Shown in pieces: positions 7,781 through 15,229 of a stretch of 64,000 nt of DNA (position 1 is the first letter of the stretch; every line of letters starts with the position of its first letter). Below the pieces are notes generated by a model. That model had not been told where the DNA came from. It saw nothing but the letters and a program-made list of their open reading frames with translations, and did no database searches. The position numbers and the translations under genes were made by a program. Source of the DNA: Amaricoccus sp003258405 (lineage in GTDB: Bacteria > Pseudomonadota > Alphaproteobacteria > Rhodobacterales > Rhodobacteraceae); assembly GCF_043226085.1 (NCBI RefSeq), contig NZ_CP171225.1, positions 2,790,001 to 2,854,000 on the forward strand. The letters run 5' to 3'.

Positions 7781-10117
7781 TTGGACACCGCCAGACGCAT
7801 CGCCGAGACCATCGCCGCCGAGATCGGCGCCCGCCCGGAACAGGTCGGTGCCGCGGTCACCCTGCTCGACGAAGGCGCGACGGTTCCCTTCGTCGCCCGC
7901 TACCGCAAGGAGGTCACCGGCGGGCTTGACGACACCCAGCTCCGCAAGCTCTCCGACCGGCTGGCCTATCTGCGCGAGCTCGAGGCCCGGCGAGCGACGA
8001 TCCTCGAGACGATCAAGGGGCAGGGCAAGCTCACCGAGGAACTCGCCCGCGACATCGCCGCCGCCGACACCAAGGCGACGCTCGAGGATATTTACCTCCC
8101 CTACAAGCCCAAGCGCCGCACCAAGGCGATGATCGCGCGCGAGAACGGCCTCGAGCCGCTCGCCGACCGGATCCTTGCCGAGCGTGCCACCGCGCCGGAG
8201 ACGCTGGCGGCGGATTTCATCACCGAAGCGGTGCCGGACGTGAAGACGGCGCTCGATGGCGCGCGCGACATCCTGGCCGAGCGGCTGACGGAAGATGCGG
8301 GCCTCATCGGCGATCTGCGCGCCTTCATGGAGAAGGAGGCCTTCTTCGCCGCCCGCGTCGTCGAGGGGCAGGAGGAGAAGGGGGCGAAGTTCTCCGACTA
8401 TTTCGATCACCGCGAGCTTTGGGCCAACGTGCCCTCCCACCGGGCGCTGGCGATGCTCCGGGCCTCGAACGAGGGTGTGGTGACACTCGAGATCGCCCCC
8501 GATCCCGAGACGGGCGTGGCGCGGGCCGAGGAGATGGTGGCCGCGCGGCTCGGCATTTCGGGCCGCGCCCCCGGCGATCTCTGGCTCCGCAAGATCGCGG
8601 GCTGGACCTGGCGGGTGAAGCTCAGCCTCTCGATGATGCTCGACCTGCTCGGCACGCTGCGCGCCCGGGCCCAGGAGGATGCGATCACGGTCTTCGCCCG
8701 CAACCTCAAGGATCTCCTGCTGGCCGCGCCCGCCGGCCCGCGGGCGACCCTCGGCCTCGATCCGGGGATCCGCACCGGTGTGAAGGCGGCGGTGGTCGAT
8801 GCGACCGGCAAGCTCGTCGCGACCGACACGTTCTATCCCTTCCAGCCCAAGAACGACCTCCGGGGCGCCGAGGCGGCGATCCTCCGGCTCATCGCGCAGC
8901 ATGGTGTCGAACTCATCGCCATCGGCAACGGCACGGCCAGCCGCGAGACCGAGCGCCTGGTGGCCGATACGCTGAAGCTCCTTCCCAAGGGCACGAAGGC
9001 GCCGGTGAAGGTGGTGGTTTCCGAAGCGGGCGCCTCGGTCTATTCCGCCTCTGAGCTCGCGGCGCGGGAGTTCCCGGGCCTCGACGTCTCGCTCCGCGGC
9101 GCGGTCTCGATCGCCCGGCGGTTGCAGGACCCGCTTGCGGAACTGGTGAAGATCGAGCCGAAATCCATCGGTGTCGGGCAGTATCAGCACGACGTCGATC
9201 AGCACCGGCTGTCGAAATCGCTGGAGGCGGTGGTCGAGGACGCGGTGAACGCCGTCGGCGTCGATCTCAACACCGCCTCCGCGCCGTTGCTCGCCCATGT
9301 TTCGGGCCTCGGGCCGGGGCTCGCGGAATCGATCGTCGCGCACCGGGACGCGAACGGTGCCTTCCGCTCGCGCAAGGAGCTCCTCAGGGTCTCGCGCCTC
9401 GGGCCGCGCGCTTTCGAGCAATGCGCGGGCTTCCTGCGGATCCGCGACGGCGAGGAGCCGCTCGATGCCTCATCGGTGCATCCGGAGGCCTATGGCGTCG
9501 CGCGGCGGATCGTGAAGGCCTGCGGGCGGGATCTGCGCGCGCTGATGAGCGATACCGCGGTGCTGCGGCGCCTGCGTCCGGAGGAATTCGTCGACGAGAA
9601 ATTCGGCCTGCCGACGGTGCGCGACATCCTCTCGGAACTCGAGAAGCCGGGCCGCGACCCGCGCCCGAGCTTCGTCACCGCCGCGTTTGCCGACGGGATC
9701 GAGGACATCAAGGATCTCAGGCCCGGCATGGTGCTCGAGGGCACGGTGACGAATGTCGCGGCCTTCGGCGCCTTCGTCGACATCGGCGTGCACCAGGACG
9801 GGCTCGTGCATGTGAGCCAGCTTGCCGACCGTTTCGTGAAGGATCCGCACGAGGTGGTGAAGGCAGGTGACGTGGTGAAGGTGCGGGTGACCGAGGTCGA
9901 TGTCGCCCGCAAGCGCATCGGGCTCAGCATGCGCAAGGACGGCGGCACCTCGGCGCGCGAGGATCGCGCCGCCCGCGGCCCGGGTGGTGGCGGCAAGCCG
10001 GGCCGGAAGGGCGCGGGTGGCCCTGCCTCTGCCGGCCCGCGCGGCGCGGGCAAGGGGAGCGACGCCGGCAACGGCGCGCTGGGGGCGGCCCTGCTCGAAG
10101 CCATGCGCAAGCGCTGA
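7781..10117 (+). CDS. tex: Tex family RNA-binding transcription accessory protein
   Basis: About 778 residues, the usual Tex length. Domains in order: N-terminal helical Tex domain, RuvC/YqgF-like domain (LGLDPGIRTGVKAAVVD), helix-hairpin-helix region (VGVDLNTASAPLLAHVSGLG) and a C-terminal S1 RNA-binding domain (VTNVAAFGAFVDIGVHQDGL), ending in a low-complexity Gly/Ala/Lys tail. The proposed start is the TTG at 7781, preceded by CAGGAG eight bases upstream and giving the usual N-terminus. An in-frame TTG at 7721 would add 20 unconserved residues. Tex is a conserved cytosolic RNA-binding protein. An intrinsic terminator follows. Confidence 0.94.
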   Translation: MDTARRIAETIAAEIGARPEQVGAAVTLLDEGATVPFVARYRKEVTGGLDDTQLRKLSDRLAYLRELEARRATILETIKGQGKLTEELARDIAAADTKATLEDIYLPYKPKRRTKAMIARENGLEPLADRILAERATAPETLAADFITEAVPDVKTALDGARDILAERLTEDAGLIGDLRAFMEKEAFFAARVVEGQEEKGAKFSDYFDHRELWANVPSHRALAMLRASNEGVVTLEIAPDPETGVARAEEMVAARLGISGRAPGDLWLRKIAGWTWRVKLSLSMMLDLLGTLRARAQEDAITVFARNLKDLLLAAPAGPRATLGLDPGIRTGVKAAVVDATGKLVATDTFYPFQPKNDLRGAEAAILRLIAQHGVELIAIGNGTASRETERLVADTLKLLPKGTKAPVKVVVSEAGASVYSASELAAREFPGLDVSLRGAVSIARRLQDPLAELVKIEPKSIGVGQYQHDVDQHRLSKSLEAVVEDAVNAVGVDLNTASAPLLAHVSGLGPGLAESIVAHRDANGAFRSRKELLRVSRLGPRAFEQCAGFLRIRDGEEPLDASSVHPEAYGVARRIVKACGRDLRALMSDTAVLRRLRPEEFVDEKFGLPTVRDILSELEKPGRDPRPSFVTAAFADGIEDIKDLRPGMVLEGTVTNVAAFGAFVDIGVHQDGLVHVSQLADRFVKDPHEVVKAGDVVKVRVTEVDVARKRIGLSMRKDGGTSAREDRAARGPGGGGKPGRKGAGGPASAGPRGAGKGSDAGNGALGAALLEAMRKR

Positions 10118-10156
10118 ACGGCGGCGGCCTTTCCGGCCGCCGGCAAGACCTGCAAT

Positions 10157-10194
10157 CGCCCGCCCGCTGCGTCCCGCCGGGCGGGCGTTTCTTT
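10157..10194 (+). terminator. Intrinsic terminator of tex
   Basis: CGCCCGCCC (10157-10165) pairs with GGGCGGGCG (10179-10187) in a nine-base GC stem, followed by TTTCTTT. This separates tex from the CIS plus arm. Confidence 0.8.
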
Positions 10195-10418
10195 CCTGGG
10201 GTTTCCCCGGCGCGGGCGCGGGGCCCGGTGGGCCATTCGCATCTCATTAAGCAAACCGTAAGGGTTCGGGCGGCAAGTCTAGCCGAGTTCTGGCTGAATT
10301 TGTCTCGAGTTGCGGCGGTCCTGGTGTCCCACGCGGCTCGGAGCGCAGTGTGACGAGGTCCCATGCGAGTGCCTTCCCGCGTCCAGCGCGCCCCATGCGC
10401 GGCCGACCGGACCCTCTG
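10195..10418 (+). promoter_or_regulatory. Leader/probable promoter region of CIS plus-arm operon (no boxes assigned)
   Basis: This is the 220-base gap between the tex terminator and the first CIS gene. It includes a comparatively AT-rich piece near 10240-10310. The ten following genes are nearly gapless, so their promoter most likely lies here, but I could not assign convincing -35/-10 boxes. Confidence 0.35.
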
Positions 10419-11012
10419 ATGATCGATCGCGCCGTGAGCTTTCTGGCTGCCCGCCTCAACGCGCATCTGCGTGCGCGCTTCGGGGTGGCGGACGATCTCG
10501 TCGTCGCGGGGAGCCCGGCGGATGCGGAGGGCAAGCTGCCGATGGCGCTGCGCAACCGCCTCGCGATCTTCGTCACCAATGTGAGCCACGACACGATGGC
10601 ACGCGGCGGCATCGGCCGGGCTCCGGCGCTGGCCGGCCGCCTCGCGGTCAATCCGGCCCCGGTGCATCTCAACATCGAGGTGATGCTGGCGGCCTGCTTC
10701 GATGCGGAAAACTACCTCGAATCGCTCAAGATCCTCTCGCATGCGATCCAGCATTTCCAGATCACCCCGGTCTTCGACCGCCTGAGCGCCCCCGAGCTCG
10801 ACCCCCGGATCTCGCAGCTCACGCTCGAGATCGCGAACCTCTCCACCGATGGCGCCAGCCAGCTCTGGGGCATCTTCGGCGGGCGCTATCTGCCCTCGAT
10901 CCGCTACCTGGTGCGGACCGTCACGATCGATGCGGGCGCGCTCGTCGCGGAAGATCTGGCGATCTCCGCGCCCGAGGGATCGGCGCGCGCCGCCGCGGGA
11001 GCCGCGCCGTGA
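10419..11012 (+). CDS. CIS tail terminator/cap-like protein (DUF4255, Afp16/Pvc16 family)
   Basis: 197 residues starting MIDRAVSFLAARLNAHL. DUF4255 features: APVHLNIEVMLAACF, then YLESLKILSHAIQHFQITPVFD, then LEIANLSTDGASQLWGIFG and GRYLPSIRYLVRTVTID. In eCIS particles this family (Afp16/Pvc16) caps the sheath-tube at its far end and limits its length. It is the first gene of the plus arm. An in-frame start 23 codons upstream gives an unconserved Arg/Pro-rich extension and was not used. Its stop overlaps the next gene's GTG start (GTGA). Confidence 0.9.
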   Translation: MIDRAVSFLAARLNAHLRARFGVADDLVVAGSPADAEGKLPMALRNRLAIFVTNVSHDTMARGGIGRAPALAGRLAVNPAPVHLNIEVMLAACFDAENYLESLKILSHAIQHFQITPVFDRLSAPELDPRISQLTLEIANLSTDGASQLWGIFGGRYLPSIRYLVRTVTIDAGALVAEDLAISAPEGSARAAAGAAP

Positions 11013-11821
11013 CCGTCTTTGCCCCGTTCTTCCGGCTCGATGTGACGCATGACTATTACGGCCCGGCCGTGCGGCCGCCGATCGCGTTGGAGCCCGACAG
11101 GGCGACGGCGCGGCTTGCAGCGCGGGGCGATCTCCGGCTCCGGATCGGCGACGGGCTCCTCGAGGTCTTCGCCTCGGAGGACCGCACCGCCCTTGGCCTC
11201 ATCGCCGAGGCGGACGAGCTTGTCTTCACCTTCCGCCTCCGCGCGCGCACGCCCGCGCTCCACGGCATCACCGAGGGTCTCGCCGACAGCCGGGGCGCGG
11301 TCGTGGTGATCGAGGCCGCTCCGGGTACGGCGGGCGCGCTTCAGTCGGGCGAAACCGTGGGGGCTGCCGACATGCGGCCTCTCGCGGCGGAGGGCCTGCT
11401 GGACCCCGCGGACCTGCTGCGCCCGCCGCTGGCGCTGCTCCGGATCGTGATGGCGCCCGAGGCCCGGGACGTGCGGCTGTCACTCCGCTTCGGCGCGGTG
11501 GAGGCGCTCTGGCTTTACCATGTCCTCGGCGGCGCGGCGGAGGCGCGGATCGGCATCCGCGACCGCAAGGACGAGATCGGCTTCGATGCGCTGGGGGAGC
11601 GCGTCATGAGCAACGGTGCGCGCGCGCTGAGCTTCCGCTCCAGTGCGCCGATCGCGGCGCGGGCGCGGCCCGAGAGCCGGTTCGAGCTTGTGAGCGAGGG
11701 GCCGTTCGGGCCGCGGGTGGTTCTGCCGGCCCTGCCTTGTCCCGCTCCGGGATCGGGCCGGATCGAGAAGGCCGGCGATGCCCGGCATCTGGTTTCGGAT
11801 ATTTATGTGAACTTGCTCTGA
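11009..11821 (+). CDS. Uncharacterised CIS-linked protein
   Basis: 270 residues from the GTG at 11009, which overlaps the upstream stop. The N-terminus is TVFAPFFRLDVTHDYYGPA; the rest looks like a beta-rich globular protein without signal peptide or membrane segment. The predicted strands include ELVFTFRLRAR and ARALSFRSSAPI. I recall proteins with a similar 'HDYF/Y' opening lying between the cap and sheath genes in other CIS clusters, but no function is established. Position and coupling suggest a structural or assembly role. Confidence is high that it is a gene, low on role. Confidence 0.75.
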   Translation: MTVFAPFFRLDVTHDYYGPAVRPPIALEPDRATARLAARGDLRLRIGDGLLEVFASEDRTALGLIAEADELVFTFRLRARTPALHGITEGLADSRGAVVVIEAAPGTAGALQSGETVGAADMRPLAAEGLLDPADLLRPPLALLRIVMAPEARDVRLSLRFGAVEALWLYHVLGGAAEARIGIRDRKDEIGFDALGERVMSNGARALSFRSSAPIAARARPESRFELVSEGPFGPRVVLPALPCPAPGSGRIEKAGDARHLVSDIYVNLL

Positions 11822-11834
11822 GAGGAGGGCCCCC

Positions 11835-13415
11835 ATGAAGCCCATGAAGACACCCGGCGTCTATATCGTCGAAAAGAACGCCTTCCCCAATTCGGTCGTG
11901 CAGGTGGCGACCGCGGTGCCCGCCTTCATCGGCTACACCGAGTTCGCGCTCAACGGCAACAAGAGCCTGCGCGACGTGCCCTGGCGGATCAGCTCGCTCG
12001 CCGAATTCCACAGCTATTTCGGCGTCGCTCCCGCCCCGCTCTTCGATCTGGTCAAGAGCGACGGCAAGGCCTCGGAAGACCCCTCCGAGCTGAGCGCGGA
12101 AGGCACGGCACAGAAGGACCCGCTGCCCTCAGCACTGCTACAGCTCGGCGCGGACAGCTACGAGCTCCAGCAGAAGAGCACGGCCTACACGCTCTACGGC
12201 GCGATGCGGCTCTTCTTCCAGAACGGCGGCGGCCCCTGCTACATCGTCTCGATCGGCTCCTATGACGACGAAATCGACGGTGACCGGATGCTGCGCGGCA
12301 TCAAGCTCCTCGAGAAGGAGACCGAGCCGACAATGCTCGTCATTCCCGAGACGACGCGGCTTTCGCGCGCGAATGCGGTCAAGGTCCAGCAGCAGATGCT
12401 CATGCACTGCGGCGAGCGGATGAAGAACCGCTTCGCGATCCTCGACATCTTCGGCGGCTACCGCGACCGGCAGGATCCGAAGGGCGATCCGGTGGCGACC
12501 TTCCGCAACGATGTCGGCATCAACTTCCTCGACTATGGCGCGGCCTACTACCCCTGGGTCAACACCTCGGTCTACCAGGCGCGCAACTTCAGCTTCGAGA
12601 ACTTCACCGTCGACGGCCGCAAGGAGCTCATCACGCTCCTCAAGGCCAGCCTCGATCCGACGGGCAAGAACGCCGACAAGTTCGTGGTGCCCTTCCAGGA
12701 GATCGACTGGATCGCCGATGGCGCCATTGCGGGTGCCGCAGAGGGTGAGGCCCCGACGCCCGAAAGCGTCGACAAGACCCTGCGCGCGATCGTGCCGCTC
12801 TACAACGACGTGCTGAACGAGATGACGGCGCGGATGAACTGCATGCCGCCCGCGGCCGCCATGGCCGGGATCTATACCATGGTCGACGCGACCCGCGGCG
12901 TCTGGAAGGCGCCCGCCAACGTGAGCCTCAACTCGGTCACCGCGGCGACGGTCAACATCAGCCATGACGACCAGGAAGACCTCAACGTCACGCCGCAGGG
13001 CAAGTCGATCAACGCCATCCGCCCCTTCGTCGGCGAGGGCGTGCTGGTCTGGGGCGCACGCACCCTCGACGGCAACTCGCTCGACTGGCGCTACATCAAC
13101 GTGCGCCGCACGATGATCATGCTCGAGGAAAGTCTCCGGCTTGCCTCGAAGGCCTATGTCTTCGAGCCCAACACCGCGAGCACCTGGGTGACGATCCGCT
13201 CGATGATCGAGAACTTCCTCACCGGCATCTGGAAGCAGGGCGGGCTCGCGGGCGCGGTCCCGGCCGATGCCTTCTCGGTCCATGTCGGCCTCGGCGAGAC
13301 GATGACGCCGGTGGACATCCTCGAGGGGATCCTGCGGGTGACCGTGCTCGTCGCGATCTCGCGGCCCGCGGAATTCATCGAGATCACCTTCCAGCAGCAG
13401 ATGCAGAAATCCTGA
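11835..13415 (+). CDS. Contractile injection system sheath protein
   Basis: 526 residues. It opens with KTPGVYIVEKNAFPNSVVQV and ATAVPAFIGYTE, the standard start of phage-tail-sheath proteins of the Afp/PVC type. It ends with a sheath C-terminal domain (WVTIRSMIENFLTGIWKQGG and RPAEFIEITFQQQMQKS). Sheath subunits form the outer contractile tube that drives the inner tube into a target. Only one sheath gene is present, whereas PVC and Afp carry several. A strong GAGAGGAGGG lies upstream. The tube gene follows 20 bases later, as in other CISs. Confidence 0.96.
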   Translation: MKPMKTPGVYIVEKNAFPNSVVQVATAVPAFIGYTEFALNGNKSLRDVPWRISSLAEFHSYFGVAPAPLFDLVKSDGKASEDPSELSAEGTAQKDPLPSALLQLGADSYELQQKSTAYTLYGAMRLFFQNGGGPCYIVSIGSYDDEIDGDRMLRGIKLLEKETEPTMLVIPETTRLSRANAVKVQQQMLMHCGERMKNRFAILDIFGGYRDRQDPKGDPVATFRNDVGINFLDYGAAYYPWVNTSVYQARNFSFENFTVDGRKELITLLKASLDPTGKNADKFVVPFQEIDWIADGAIAGAAEGEAPTPESVDKTLRAIVPLYNDVLNEMTARMNCMPPAAAMAGIYTMVDATRGVWKAPANVSLNSVTAATVNISHDDQEDLNVTPQGKSINAIRPFVGEGVLVWGARTLDGNSLDWRYINVRRTMIMLEESLRLASKAYVFEPNTASTWVTIRSMIENFLTGIWKQGGLAGAVPADAFSVHVGLGETMTPVDILEGILRVTVLVAISRPAEFIEITFQQQMQKS

Positions 13416-13435
13416 TCCCCGAAGGAGTTTGACCC

Positions 13436-13894
13436 ATGGCAGATGACGGTTCCGCCCAGTCCACAAGCGTCTGGCCGCTCCCGAAATTCCATTTCCAGGT
13501 GAAATGGGACGATACGGAGCTTGCCTTCCAGGAGGTCTCCGGCCTCGACATGGAGGCCCAGGTGATCGAATACCGCGCGGGCAACAGCCCCACCTTCTCC
13601 ACCGTGAAGATGCCGGGCCTGAAGAAGAGCGGCAACATCACGATGAAGAAGGGCGTCTTCAAGTCCGACAACGCGCTCTTCGACTGGTTCAACGAGATCC
13701 AGATGAACATCATCAAGCGCAAGGCGCTCACGATCAGCCTGCTCGACGAGGGCCAGAACCCGACGATGGTCTGGAAGGTCGCCAACGCCTTCCCCTCGAA
13801 GATCACCTCGACCGACCTGAAGGCCGAGGGCAACGAGGTTGCGGTCGAGACGATCGAGATCGCCCACGAGGGCATCACCATCGAGAACTCCTGA
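13436..13894 (+). CDS. CIS inner tube protein (gp19/Afp1 family, probably the major tube)
   Basis: 152 residues of the T4 gp19-like tube family. Typical blocks are WPLPKFHFQVKWDDTELAFQ, EVSGLDMEAQVIEYRAGNS and KMPGLKKSGNITMKKGVFKS, ending in an amphipathic EVAVETIEIAHEGITIENS. The spacing of beta strands matches hexamer-forming tube proteins. It has a good ribosome site (GAAGGAG) and lies directly after the sheath gene, the usual place for the main tube subunit. The second gp19-like gene follows seven bases later. Confidence 0.93.
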   Translation: MADDGSAQSTSVWPLPKFHFQVKWDDTELAFQEVSGLDMEAQVIEYRAGNSPTFSTVKMPGLKKSGNITMKKGVFKSDNALFDWFNEIQMNIIKRKALTISLLDEGQNPTMVWKVANAFPSKITSTDLKAEGNEVAVETIEIAHEGITIENS

Positions 13895-13901
13895 GGCGGC
13901 C

Positions 13902-14357
13902 ATGGCGGATCTCGAGCTCCCGGTCGTCTTCCATTTCGCCGTCTCGATCGCCGGGGCCGACGGCTCCGGCGCCGATGCGGCCTTTCGGGAGGCGAGCGGG
14001 CTCGAATCCGAGATCGAGATCGAGACGGTGACGGAGGGCGGCGAGAACCGCTTCGTCCACCGGCTGCCCAAGGCGGTGAAGCATCCCAATCTGGTGTTGA
14101 AGCGCGGGCTCACCTCGACGTCGAGCGAACTGGTGAAATGGTGCAAGGCCACGTTCGAGAACGATTTTACTGCGGCGATCACGCCAAAGTCCATGGTTGT
14201 CTCGCTGCGGGACGCCGAGGGTGATCCAGTGGCGAGCTGGTCCATCGACCGTGCCTATCCCGTCAAGTGGAGCGTCGGCGGATTCGACGCGATGAAGAAC
14301 GAGATCGCCGTTGAGACGGTCGAGTTCGCCTACAACATGCTGAAGCGGAGCGTCTGA
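13902..14357 (+). CDS. Second CIS tube protein (gp19 family, likely tube initiator)
   Basis: 151 residues, related to the preceding tube protein but divergent. It keeps FREASGLESEIEIETVTEGG, LPKAVKHPNLVLKRGLT and FDAMKNEIAVETVEFAYNML. In Afp/PVC a second tube-like protein (Afp5/Pvc5 position) sits between the spike complex and the tube, and this gene order agrees. The ATG at 13902 is preferred over a frame extension that runs back into the previous gene. Its TGA overlaps the next ATG (ATGA at 14355-14358). Confidence 0.9.
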   Translation: MADLELPVVFHFAVSIAGADGSGADAAFREASGLESEIEIETVTEGGENRFVHRLPKAVKHPNLVLKRGLTSTSSELVKWCKATFENDFTAAITPKSMVVSLRDAEGDPVASWSIDRAYPVKWSVGGFDAMKNEIAVETVEFAYNMLKRSV

Positions 14358-14536
14358 TGAGCGTGGAGATCGGCAGCCTCGTGGTGCGGGGCACCTTCGG
14401 TGCAAGCGGCGGGGCAGGGGACAAGCCCGCGGACGAGGCCGCGACCGAGAAGAAGCTCGTCGCGCTGCGCCGCCAGATCCTCGAGGAGGTCGAGGAGATG
14501 CTCGCGGAGGCCGATCGGCGGCGAAGGGAGCGCTGA
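14357..14536 (+). CDS. Small CIS protein, DUF5908-like
   Basis: 59 residues, MSVEIGSLVVRGTFGAS at the N-terminus and a charged helical C-terminus (LVALRRQILEEVEEMLAEAD). The short 'M-x-(V/I)-E-I-x-x-L-V-(V/I)-R' opening followed by a helix is what I know as DUF5908, found at this position in many CIS clusters (Afp6/Pvc6-like slot). Its ATG overlaps the preceding stop and its stop lies three bases before the next ATG, strong support for a real gene despite its size. The role is unknown. Confidence 0.75.
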   Translation: MSVEIGSLVVRGTFGASGGAGDKPADEAATEKKLVALRRQILEEVEEMLAEADRRRRER

Positions 14537-14539
14537 GCC

Positions 14540-15220
14540 ATGGCCAAGCTCACGCTCACGCGGTGCACCGTCGAGGACGGCCAGACGACGGAGCATGCGG
14601 GCGACAGCTTCCGCGCCTCGATCAATCCCGCCGACTACCGCCATACCTACGGGATTTCCTATTCCTCGACCTCGCCCGCGGAGGGAAGCCCGCTCGGCAA
14701 GGCCGGGGTCACGCCGAAATTCTCCAACGTCAGCGCCGAGAAGGTCGCCTTCTCGCTGGTGATCGACGGCACCGGCGTGGTGGAGGACGCCCAGGAGCGC
14801 AGCGTCGCCGAACAGATCGCGATGCTCAAGCTCATCGCATACACCTACAGCGGCACCGAGCATGAACCCAATGTGGTGAAGATCTCCTGGGGCCGCGGCC
14901 TCTCCGCCTTCTATGGGCGGATGGAGAGCATGCAGGTGAATTACACTCTGTTCCGCGCCACCGGCGAGGCGCTGCGGGCCAAGGTCGATCTCTCCTTCGT
15001 GAGCTTCCAGACCCAGATGGAGGAGGCTCTGTCCGCGCAGCGCTCCTCGCCCGACATGACGCATGTGGTCCGCGTGCGGTCCGGTGACACGCTGCCGCTC
15101 CTCTGCCAGAAGATCTATCGCGACGCCTCCAAATATGTTGAGATCGCCCGCATCAACGGACTTGACGGGTTCCGGGCGCTCAGGCCCGACACGGTGCTGC
15201 GGTTCCCGCCCATGCGATAG
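14540..15220 (+). CDS. CIS tube-baseplate adaptor with LysM domain (Afp7/Pvc7 family)
   Basis: 226 residues. The N-terminal 'CIS tube' domain covers about residues 1-165, with FRASINPADYRHTYGISYSS and VVKISWGRGLSAFYGRMESM. A C-terminal LysM domain follows, about residues 173-225: THVVRVRSGDTLPLLCQKIY and then KYVEIARINGLDGFRALRPD. In PVC/Afp the equivalent protein links the tube initiator to the spike; the LysM-like fold is structural there and not proof of peptidoglycan binding. It is followed by the spike gene. Confidence 0.93.
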   Translation: MAKLTLTRCTVEDGQTTEHAGDSFRASINPADYRHTYGISYSSTSPAEGSPLGKAGVTPKFSNVSAEKVAFSLVIDGTGVVEDAQERSVAEQIAMLKLIAYTYSGTEHEPNVVKISWGRGLSAFYGRMESMQVNYTLFRATGEALRAKVDLSFVSFQTQMEEALSAQRSSPDMTHVVRVRSGDTLPLLCQKIYRDASKYVEIARINGLDGFRALRPDTVLRFPPMR

Positions 15221-15229
15221 GCGGTGCGA

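Noticed and set aside
6071..9421. Open frame of about 1,116 codons on the minus strand opposite the PhoD-like and tex genes
   Set aside because: It is the antisense shadow of two conserved proteins, with no family features.
15055..15220. LysM domain read as proof of a peptidoglycan-targeting enzyme
   Set aside because: LysM-like domains are structural parts of the Afp7/Pvc7 adaptor family; no catalytic domain accompanies it.
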